From NCBI GenBank assembly GCA_019410105.1, contig DXTB01000013.1:4124-15171 (forward strand): a stretch of DNA of 11,048 bases, in the 5' to 3' direction. The translations under genes were made by a program, and so were the position numbers. Origin of the DNA: Clostridiales bacterium (GTDB lineage Bacteria; Bacillota_A; Clostridia; Oscillospirales; Oscillospiraceae). Of the stretch, positions 5,914 through 11,048 are shown piece after piece. Positions within the stretch are counted from its first letter, which is position 1. Every line of letters begins with the position of its first letter. The notes below the pieces were generated by a model. The model was not told where the DNA came from and did no database searches. It worked only from the letters and a program-made list of their open reading frames with translations.

Positions 5914-7440
5914 ATGGAGCTGGAACTGGATCGGACTCAACGGAGCGGCTATGAGGCCGTACTGGATACAACCGTCTGCCGCGAGGAGACACTGGAGAGC
6001 ATTGTACCGGATGCCTGTCCGGATATCCTTCGCATCTGCGATACCGAGGGCGTGGTATGCCTGCGGGACAAGGTGCTCCAGGATGGTCGGGTGGAGCTCT
6101 CCGGCTCGGTACGGGCGGCGCTGCTCTACCTCCCGGACGGTGAAGAGGGGATACGCCGGATGGAGGTGGAACTGCCCTTTTCCTGTACTCTGGAGCACCC
6201 GGCGCTGACGCCTCTGTGCCGCGTGGTGGCCCTGCCGCGGGTACAGGGGGCAGACGCCCGGCTGATCAACCCCCGCAAGGTGCTGGTCCGGGTGGATCTG
6301 GCTTTCTGTGTGCAGGTCTATGCCCCGGTGGAGGATGACATCTGCAGCGGAGTGCTGGCTCCGGAGGAAGCTGGTGTGCAGCAGATGTCTGAGCAGTGTG
6401 ATGCCTGTACCACAGTCTGCGTGCAGGAGAAGCCCTTTACATTTTCTGATGAAATCAGCCTGTCCGGCAGCAAGCCGGAGGCGGAAGAGCTGCTGAAGTG
6501 CCGCGCTGCCCTGCGGTGCAGTGAGTCCAAGGTCATCGGAAACAAGCTTATTTTCAAGGGGGAGAGCCAGCTTCAGATGCTCTACCGCTCCTCCGCCGGC
6601 GGACTGTGCACAGCGGAATATGAGCTGCCCTTCTCCCAGATCATGGAGATTACCGGGGCGGGGGAGGAGTCCACCTGTGATGTGTACGTGGTTTTGACCG
6701 GCCTGGACTGCGCCCTGGACAGCGGCGACGGCCGCACCATCAGCGTCTCCATGGGGCTGCTGGCCCAAGCGGTGGTGCGGGAGGAGCGCACGCTCCAGAT
6801 GCTGACGGATGTGTACTCTACCGCCTTCCAGCTTACGGCGGAGAGCCGGACCTATACGCTGGGCCGTCTGGTGGAGCACGGGGAGAAGGAGCTGACAGTG
6901 CGGGAGATCCTGGAAACCGGGATGCTGGCCCAGGAGGTGTCGGACGCCTATGTGACCATCGGCGCCATCACCCAGAGCCGGGACGGGAGACGGGTGACGC
7001 TGACCGCCGAGGCCAACGTGACGGTGCTCTACCTCACGGAGGACGGCGCCCGTACCTCCATCACCCGGCAGCTCCAGGCCGCCTGCCCCCTGGAGCTGCC
7101 TGAGGAGGCGTCCTGCTCCTGCCACTGCGGCTGTACCGCCCCTGTCTTTGCCACCCCGACGACGGGTGGCATTGAGGTGCGCTTCCCGGTGGGTTTCCGG
7201 TACACGGCCATGACCAGCCGCACCACAGCCGCCGTGTCTGCGGTCCATATGGATGAGGGTACCCCCCGGGATCACTCCGGCCAGCCCTCCATTGTTCTGC
7301 GTATGGTAGGAAACGGGGAACGGCTCTGGGACATTGCCAAGTCTTACGGTACCACCGCACAGGACATCATGTGCGCCAACGCGCTGGAGGAGGACGTGGC
7401 CCCGGAGGGGCAGCTCCTGCTCATCCCACGCAAGCGGTAA
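5914..7440 (+). CDS. sipL: SPOCS (DUF3794) and LysM domain spore coat protein SipL
   Basis: A 508-residue protein with three SPOCS/DUF3794-like repeats (about 25-140, 175-290 and 325-438) and a C-terminal LysM domain at about 462-506 (GNGERLWDIAKSYGTT...LLLIP). In C. difficile SipL binds SpoIVA through its LysM domain and links the coat to the forespore; spoIVA is the next gene here. There is no signal peptide or membrane helix, consistent with action in the mother-cell cytoplasm. I chose the ATG at 5914: AAGGAG lies nine bases upstream and the protein starts MELELDR, typical of the family. An ATG at 5875 would add 13 residues without a good ribosome binding site. Unusual: a dense CSCHCGC cluster at 401-407 between the third repeat's core and its last strands. 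A perfect terminator follows directly. DUF3794-LysM proteins are also found as general coat or exocyst proteins, but the context favours SipL. Confidence 0.92.
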   Translation: MELELDRTQRSGYEAVLDTTVCREETLESIVPDACPDILRICDTEGVVCLRDKVLQDGRVELSGSVRAALLYLPDGEEGIRRMEVELPFSCTLEHPALTPLCRVVALPRVQGADARLINPRKVLVRVDLAFCVQVYAPVEDDICSGVLAPEEAGVQQMSEQCDACTTVCVQEKPFTFSDEISLSGSKPEAEELLKCRAALRCSESKVIGNKLIFKGESQLQMLYRSSAGGLCTAEYELPFSQIMEITGAGEESTCDVYVVLTGLDCALDSGDGRTISVSMGLLAQAVVREERTLQMLTDVYSTAFQLTAESRTYTLGRLVEHGEKELTVREILETGMLAQEVSDAYVTIGAITQSRDGRRVTLTAEANVTVLYLTEDGARTSITRQLQAACPLELPEEASCSCHCGCTAPVFATPTTGGIEVRFPVGFRYTAMTSRTTAAVSAVHMDEGTPRDHSGQPSIVLRMVGNGERLWDIAKSYGTTAQDIMCANALEEDVAPEGQLLLIPRKR

Positions 7441-7444
7441 AACC

Positions 7445-7476
7445 AGCCCGCCCGGCAAATGCCGGGCGGGCTTTTT
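7445..7476 (+). terminator. Rho-independent terminator after sipL
   Basis: A perfect 12-bp GC-rich stem: AGCCCGCCCGGC at 7445-7456 pairs with GCCGGGCGGGCT at 7461-7472 around the loop AAAT, and the stem runs into a TTTTT tract at 7472-7476. It begins four bases after the sipL stop, so spoIVA needs its own promoter. Confidence 0.93.
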
Positions 7477-7495
7477 GGTTCTGTCCGGGGACGAG

Positions 7496-7524
7496 GCATA
7501 ATTTACGGCTTATCCCCATAGGTA
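7496..7524 (+). promoter_or_regulatory. Predicted sigma-E promoter of spoIVA
   Basis: GCATAAT at 7496-7502, then 14 bases, then CATAGGTA at 7517-7524. The -35 matches 6 of 7 to the sigma-E consensus and the spacing is exact, but the -10 keeps only its CATA core. The element repeats the layout upstream of sipL and sits between the sipL terminator and the spoIVA start. spoIVA is sigma-E controlled in Bacillus and Clostridia. Confidence 0.5.
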
Positions 7525-7569
7525 TGTAGAGAAAACGACCGGCTCATGCGGCCGAAGGAGGAATCGCAA

Positions 7570-9048
7570 GTGGAACAACGCAAGATCTATGAAGATATTG
7601 CCCTGCGTACCGAGGGGGATATCTATATCGGCGTCGTGGGGCCGGTGCGGACGGGAAAATCGACCTTTATCAAACGCTTCATGGAGACCATGGTCATCCC
7701 CAATATCGACAACGTGTACCGCCGGGAGCGGGCCCGGGATGAGCTGCCCCAGAGCGGCTCCGGGCGCACCATCATGACCGCCGAGCCCAAATTCGTCCCG
7801 GAGGAGGCCGTTCAGGTCACCATGGACAACGGGGCGGCCTTCTCCGTCCGCCTCATCGACTGCGTAGGCTATATGGTTCCCGGCGCGGTGGGCTCCCTGG
7901 AGGACGACAGCCCCCGCATGGTAACCACCCCCTGGTTTGACTATGAGATCCCCATGACCGAGGCCGCGGAGATCGGCACACGCAAGGTCATTGCGGAGCA
8001 TTCCACCATCGGTATCGTGGTCACCACAGACGGTTCCATTACCGACATTCCCCGGGAGGACTATCTGGAGGCGGAGGAGCGGGTGATCACCGAGCTCAAG
8101 GAGTTGGGAAAGCCCTTCCTGGTGGTGCTCAACTCGTCCTACCCCAATTCCGACCGGGCACAGGCCATCCGGGCGGACATCGCCTCCCGCTATGACGTGA
8201 CGTGTGTGTGCGCCGACTGCCTGGAGCTGGACGAGGCGGCGGTAACCGCCATCATCAAGGGGGTGCTCTACGAGTTCCCGGTGAAGGAGCTGGATCTGTT
8301 CCTGCCCCCCTGGGTGGACGCCCTGCCTTACGACCACCCCATCAAGAGCGGCCTGTATACGGCCATCCGGGAGGGGGCGGCCGGGATGCACCGCATCCGG
8401 GATGTGGAGCGTACGGTCACCGCCATTGGGGAGTGCGACACCGTCAGCAGCGCCCGTATCACCTCCATCAGCCTGGGCACCGGTCTGGCCGCCGCCCAGC
8501 TGGAGCTGCCCCGGGGGCTGTTCTACGATACGCTCTCCGAGCAGTCCGGCTTCACCATCCACGACGATGGTGATCTCATGGAGCTGCTCTCCAGCCTTGC
8601 CCACGTCAAAACGGAGTATGACAAGGTAGCCGGGGCGCTGGAAGAGGTTAAGTCCACCGGTTACGGCATCGTGGTGCCCAGCACCGACGAGCTGGTGCTG
8701 GAGGAGCCGGAGATCGTCAAGCAGGGGGGACGCTATGGCGTGCGCCTGAAGGCATCCGCCCCCTCCATCCACATGATCCGTGCGGACATCGAAACCGAGG
8801 TCTCGCCCATCGTGGGCAACGAAAAGCAGAGCGAGGAGATGGTCAATTTCCTGCTTCAGGAGTTTGAGGGAGACACCAAGGCCATCTGGCAGTCCAACAT
8901 CTTCGGCAAGTCCTTCCATGAGCTGGTCAGCGAGGATTTGAACGGCAAACTCAAGCGCATGCCCGATGACGCCCGCGCCAAGCTCCAGGAGACACTCCAG
9001 CGCATCATCAACGAGGGCTCCGGCGGACTGATCTGCATCATTCTGTAA
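7570..9048 (+). CDS. spoIVA: Spore coat morphogenetic ATPase SpoIVA
   Basis: A 492-residue protein, the same length as SpoIVA of B. subtilis. It polymerises irreversibly, using ATP, into the basement layer of the spore coat on the outer forespore membrane, and is also needed for cortex formation. An N-terminal domain related to translation-factor GTPases shows the Walker A motif GPVRTGKST with K30, TIMTAEPKF with T70 (sensor threonine region) and the Walker B aspartate D97 in LIDCVG. These positions agree with Bacillus numbering. The middle carries EIGTRKVI, STIGIVVTTDGSI and EAEERVI, and the C-terminus ends INEGSGGLICIIL, both hallmarks of the family. I chose the GTG at 7570: AAGGAGG lies eight bases upstream and the start gives the family length. 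The ATG at 7546 lies upstream of that ribosome binding site and would add eight residues. It is a single-gene unit between two terminators. Its partners SpoVM and SipL are encoded just upstream. Confidence 0.98.
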   Translation: MEQRKIYEDIALRTEGDIYIGVVGPVRTGKSTFIKRFMETMVIPNIDNVYRRERARDELPQSGSGRTIMTAEPKFVPEEAVQVTMDNGAAFSVRLIDCVGYMVPGAVGSLEDDSPRMVTTPWFDYEIPMTEAAEIGTRKVIAEHSTIGIVVTTDGSITDIPREDYLEAEERVITELKELGKPFLVVLNSSYPNSDRAQAIRADIASRYDVTCVCADCLELDEAAVTAIIKGVLYEFPVKELDLFLPPWVDALPYDHPIKSGLYTAIREGAAGMHRIRDVERTVTAIGECDTVSSARITSISLGTGLAAAQLELPRGLFYDTLSEQSGFTIHDDGDLMELLSSLAHVKTEYDKVAGALEEVKSTGYGIVVPSTDELVLEEPEIVKQGGRYGVRLKASAPSIHMIRADIETEVSPIVGNEKQSEEMVNFLLQEFEGDTKAIWQSNIFGKSFHELVSEDLNGKLKRMPDDARAKLQETLQRIINEGSGGLICIIL

Positions 9049-9056
9049 GCATTTGT

Positions 9057-9090
9057 TAAGGGGGGCGTCCCATCTGGGACGCCCCCCTTA
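9057..9090. terminator. Palindromic bidirectional terminator between spoIVA and the DUF998 gene
   Basis: TAAGGGGGGCGTCCCA (9057-9072) is the exact reverse complement of TGGGACGCCCCCCTTA (9075-9090), a 16-bp palindrome with a two-base centre. It starts nine bases after the spoIVA stop and ends ten bases before the stop of the convergent minus-strand gene, so it can serve both. There is no long T-tract on either side, so termination would rest mainly on the strong stem. Confidence 0.75.
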
Positions 9091-9100
9091 TGATATCTGT

Positions 9101-9724
9101 CTATTTCTGAATGAGCTGTGCGGCCGTCAGAAGGGCCAGCGGCAGATACATGAAGAGCAACGTAAGCCGCTGCCATGTGCCCTCCTGGGCCAGCCGGGTG
9201 CCACGCCACGCCTCCTTGTCCGCCATAACAAAGAGGGTGAAACAGCACACATCGAGGGCAAAACAGATCAGGGAGAATACCCCGGCCCCGCCGGCACCAT
9301 CCCGAAAAGCCAGCAGCGCCACCAGAAGGGGAGCAAAGGCCAGGGCCAGGAAGCCCAGAACCGAGCCGACGCCGTGGATGCGGGAGGCCGCTGTCTCCAC
9401 CGCTTTGTCGGCATTGACGCTGAACAGCCCGGCCAGTACCCCTGCCCCCAGGGCGAACACGCAGAGCACCGCGATCAGCAGCCCGGTCAGGACAGGAGAG
9501 CGGTTTCCAAAGGCAGCCCATAGGTCTGGTGTGGCGGCGCACAGGAGCAGCCCCAGCGCCACCAGCCACACCCGGTACACCCACCGCACCGGACTTTCCG
9601 GGCTGCCCAGCACACTCATGACCTGCCGCCGGTGGGAGTAGCCGGGGTAAAATGGGGCCAGCAGGAAGGGGAGGAGCAGATCCAGCCCGGCCGCCGCCAG
9701 CAGGAAATACCAGCCCACGCTCAC
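9101..9724 (-). CDS. DUF998-like integral membrane protein
   Basis: A 207-residue hydrophobic protein with about six membrane helices (about 4-26, 50-72, 76-101, 118-140, 147-168 and 187-205). The loop after the first helix (YSHRRQVMSVLGSPESPV, 29-46) and the RIHGVGS segment with H117 before the fourth helix resemble the DUF998 family, whose function is not established. The GTG start overlaps the stop of the upstream regulator gene as GTGA, behind a GAGGGGG ribosome binding site, so the two are translated together. Context suggests a membrane product under, or working with, the Crp-type regulator. It converges on spoIVA, with the palindromic terminator between them. The family assignment is from pattern recognition, not from a search. 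Confidence 0.82.
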   Translation of the reverse strand: MSVGWYFLLAAAGLDLLLPFLLAPFYPGYSHRRQVMSVLGSPESPVRWVYRVWLVALGLLLCAATPDLWAAFGNRSPVLTGLLIAVLCVFALGAGVLAGLFSVNADKAVETAASRIHGVGSVLGFLALAFAPLLVALLAFRDGAGGAGVFSLICFALDVCCFTLFVMADKEAWRGTRLAQEGTWQRLTLLFMYLPLALLTAAQLIQK

Positions 9725-10344
9725 CCCACCCCCTCGGTCAGAAAATCCGCAATCGCCTGCCGGTTGCAGAGCTTCAGGCTCTTATAGCCGGTCTCCACCC
9801 AGCCCCGTCGGTCGAAGTCCCCCAGCACCCGGCTCACCGTTACCCGGCTCACCCCCACAGAGGAGCCGATCTCCTCATGGGTACAGTGGAGCAGACCCCT
9901 GGCGTCCGGCTCGAGGGCCAGCAGATGGCGGGCGATGCGCTTGTCCGCCTGCAAAAAGGCGCTGTCCACATGGCCTGAGAGCAGGCGCACCGTGCGGGCC
10001 AGATACTCCAGCATGGAGATGGCCAAATCCGGCCGGCGGGCAAACACCGCCTCCAGATGCTGACGGTTCACCGAGATCAGCTCGCACGGGGTGACCGCCA
10101 CGGCGGAGGAGACCCGTGGCTGCCGGTCAAAGAAGGACGCCTCGCCGATGAGCTCCCCGCCGTGGTGGAGGGCCAGGGTGCGCTCGTCCCCGTCGGGAGA
10201 GCTGATAAAGCACTTCACCGTTCCGGTGAGGATATAGTAAAACTGCGCGGCCTCCGTGTCCTGTAAATAGATCATCTGCCCCGGCTCCCGATGGTGGGTG
10301 GGCTGCCCCTCCGCCAGCGGCGCCCAGATGTGGTCCTGCGCCAT
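9721..10344 (-). CDS. Crp/Fnr-family transcriptional regulator
   Basis: A 207-residue regulator with an N-terminal cyclic-nucleotide-binding-type beta-roll (about 15-105), a long dimerisation helix (about 106-130) and a C-terminal winged helix (about 150-200). The roll keeps GELIGEASFFDRQPR with G67, E68 and R77, but the spacing to R77 is one residue shorter than in E. coli CRP, so the ligand cannot be named. There is no FNR-type N-terminal cysteine set. The recognition helix reads GVSRVTVSRVL (164-174): the Arg pair is kept but the Glu of CRP/FNR (SRETV) is Val, as I recall for cyanobacterial NtcA. I chose the ATG at 10344 because AGGAGGTG lies just upstream; the GTG at 10377 would precede the promoter -10. 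It overlaps the membrane-protein gene and is divergent from leuC. It probably controls itself and leuC through the palindrome at 10370-10385. Confidence 0.93.
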   Translation of the reverse strand: MAQDHIWAPLAEGQPTHHREPGQMIYLQDTEAAQFYYILTGTVKCFISSPDGDERTLALHHGGELIGEASFFDRQPRVSSAVAVTPCELISVNRQHLEAVFARRPDLAISMLEYLARTVRLLSGHVDSAFLQADKRIARHLLALEPDARGLLHCTHEEIGSSVGVSRVTVSRVLGDFDRRGWVETGYKSLKLCNRQAIADFLTEGVG

Positions 10345-10367
10345 TGCGTTCACCTCCTGTTTGGTCA

Positions 10368-10397
10368 ATTGTAACACGCTTTACATTCTTTTGGCAA
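10368..10397 (-). promoter_or_regulatory. Predicted sigma-A promoter of the Crp/Fnr regulator gene
   Basis: Reading the minus strand, TTGCCA (10397-10392, 5 of 6 to the -35 consensus) is followed after 18 bases by TACAAT (10373-10368, 5 of 6), with TG one base before the -10, giving an extended -10. Transcription would start near 10361 and leave a short leader carrying the AGGAGG site. The palindrome at 10370-10385 covers the spacer and part of the -10. Confidence 0.65.
10370..10385. promoter_or_regulatory. Predicted Crp-family operator TGTAA-N6-TTACA
   Basis: A perfect five-base inverted repeat, TGTAA CACGCT TTACA, with the six-base spacing of CRP/FNR-family sites (TGTGA-N6-TCACA) and containing the NtcA-type TGTA-N8-TACA core. 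It lies in the 102-base gap between a Crp-family gene and leuC. It overlaps the regulator's own promoter, and its centre is about 42 bases upstream of the expected leuC start, the place where class II activators bind. Confidence 0.6.
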
Positions 10398-10404
10398 GGG
10401 GCCA

Positions 10405-10413
10405 TGCTATTCT
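10405..10413 (+). promoter_or_regulatory. Predicted extended -10 of the leuC promoter
   Basis: TGCTATTCT carries the TGn extension and a 4-of-6 -10 element. The sequence 17 bases upstream (TTCTTT) is a poor -35, which would fit a promoter needing an activator bound at the palindrome at 10370-10385. Start expected near 10419-10420. This is an inference from a short motif. Confidence 0.4.
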
Positions 10414-10446
10414 GGTGCCACTGAAATAAAAAGGAGGCACCCAACC

Positions 10447-11048
10447 ATGGGAATGACCATGACCCAAAAGATCCTGGCCAGGCACGCCGGCCTGGAGCAT
10501 GTTGTCCCCGGCCAGCTGGTGGAGGGCAAGCTGGATCTGGTGCTGGGCAACGATATCACCACCCCGGTGGCCATCGCCGAGTTCAACAAGGCGGGGCTGA
10601 CCCAGGTGTTCGACCGGGAAAAGATCGCGCTGGTTCTGGATCACTACACCCCCTGCAAGGACATCAAGGCCGCCCAGCTCTGCGCCCAGGTGCGGGAGTT
10701 CGCCAAGCGCTTTGACATCACCCATTTCTACGATGTGGGCTGCATGGGTGTAGAGCACGCCCTCCTGCCCGAGCAGGGCCTGACCGCCCCCGGCGAGGCC
10801 ATGATCGGCGCCGACTCCCACACCTGCACCTACGGCGCGGTGAACATGTTCTCCACCGGCGTGGGCTCCACCGATATGGCCGCGGGCATGGCCACGGGGC
10901 TGGCCTGGTTCCGCATCCCCTCCGCCATCAAGATCACCCTCAAGGGCAAACTCCAGCCCTGTGTATCCGGCAAGGACGTGATCCTCCACCTTATCGGCAC
11001 CATCGGCGTGGACGGCGCCCTTTACAAGTCCCTGGAGTTCGGCGGGGA
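10447..11048 (+). CDS. leuC: 3-isopropylmalate dehydratase large subunit (partial, runs off the window)
   Basis: The first 200 residues of an aconitase-superfamily large subunit; the gene continues past the window end, so no stop is visible. With its small subunit (LeuD) it isomerises 2-isopropylmalate to 3-isopropylmalate in leucine synthesis. Seen: [13 protein letters not shown] at the start, [10 protein letters not shown] at 31-40, LDHYTP at 64-69, [11 protein letters not shown] at 94-104, and [11 protein letters not shown]...[10 protein letters not shown] at 121-145, typical of the HacA/clostridial LeuC type rather than the E. coli type (SHTATHGA). The three cysteines that bind the 4Fe-4S cluster lie further on in this family and are outside the window. 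The ATG is preceded by AAGGAGG at nine bases. Homoaconitase and 2,3-dimethylmalate dehydratase are close relatives, so the exact substrate is less certain than the family. It is divergent from the Crp-type regulator. Confidence 0.92.
   Translation, partial: MGMTMTQKILARHAGLEHVVPGQLVEGKLDLVLGNDITTPVAIAEFNKAGLTQVFDREKIALVLDHYTPCKDIKAAQLCAQVREFAKRFDITHFYDVGCMGVEHALLPEQGLTAPGEAMIGADSHTCTYGAVNMFSTGVGSTDMAAGMATGLAWFRIPSAIKITLKGKLQPCVSGKDVILHLIGTIGVDGALYKSLEFGG

Noticed and set aside
5767..7458. A 563-codon open frame on the minus strand across sipL.
   Set aside because: It is antisense to a clear SPOCS-LysM gene and its translation is low-complexity, His/Gln/Gly/Leu-rich, as expected from the complement of GC-rich codons. 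It has no domain and no ribosome binding site that I can see.
7510..8919. A 469-codon open frame on the minus strand across spoIVA.
   Set aside because: It is antisense to an intact, full-length spoIVA and its composition is that of a codon shadow. It also runs across the spoIVA promoter and ribosome binding site.
9053..9523. Plus-strand open frame after spoIVA (and another at 9111-9641).
   Set aside because: It lies opposite the six-helix membrane protein, begins within the palindromic terminator region and has a polar, repetitive composition without motifs.
10391..10414. TTGGCA (10391-10396) with TATTCT as a normal leuC promoter.
   Set aside because: The two boxes would be separated by only about 11 bases, too short for sigma-A. 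An extended -10 helped by an activator fits better.
10381..10989. A 202-codon open frame on the minus strand over the start of leuC.
   Set aside because: leuC on the plus strand has unmistakable aconitase-family motifs and a good ribosome binding site. The minus frame is a His/Gly-rich shadow.
1..11048. CRISPR arrays, tRNA or rRNA genes, insertion sequences, prophage or defence genes.
   Set aside because: No direct repeat-spacer pattern, no cloverleaf or rRNA-like stretch, no transposase or terminal repeats were seen. All long stretches are covered by conserved chromosomal genes.

Overview
The window reads as chromosomal DNA of a GC-rich, endospore-forming member of the Clostridia, most likely of the Oscillospiraceae type (an inference from base composition, gene order and protein flavour). 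The main arguments are a SipL-type protein with SPOCS repeats and a LysM domain, which is a clostridial hallmark, next to spoIVA and a 25-codon spoVM, and strong AGGAGG-type ribosome binding sites throughout.

Positions 1-5508 hold a tightly packed plus-strand housekeeping block: rlmN (23S rRNA/tRNA methyltransferase), a PP2C phosphatase, a membrane Ser/Thr kinase with three PASTA repeats, rsgA (ribosome-assembly GTPase) and thiN (thiamine pyrophosphokinase). rsgA overlaps both neighbours. This is the order known from the Bacillus subtilis yloN-prpC-prkC-cpgA-rpe-thiN-spoVM region, except that rpe is absent.

Positions 5509-9090 hold a spore-envelope block on the same strand. A nested hairpin covers the ribosome binding site of an unrecognised 56-residue membrane protein. 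The stop codon of that gene overlaps the start of a tiny gene identified here as spoVM. Then come sipL and spoIVA, each preceded by a plausible sigma-E promoter of the form GCATA(G/A)T-N14-CATA. By known biology, SpoVM marks the curved forespore membrane, SpoIVA polymerises on it as an ATPase, and SipL ties SpoIVA to the coat, so three directly cooperating morphogenetic proteins sit together. A 12-bp terminator follows sipL and a 16-bp palindromic terminator closes spoIVA.

Positions 9091-11048 are a different module. On the minus strand, a Crp/Fnr-family regulator and a six-helix DUF998-like membrane protein form a two-gene operon with a GTGA overlap, convergent with spoIVA. Divergent from it, the large subunit of 3-isopropylmalate dehydratase (leuC type) starts and runs off the window end. 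The intergenic region contains a perfect TGTAA-N6-TTACA palindrome. It lies inside the regulator's own promoter and about 42 bases upstream of the expected leuC start, which suggests autorepression plus activation of leucine synthesis.

No RNA genes, mobile elements or CRISPR arrays were seen. The window looks like ordinary vertically inherited chromosome. Its most interesting parts are the small-gene/hairpin arrangement at spoVM and the regulatory palindrome before leuC.
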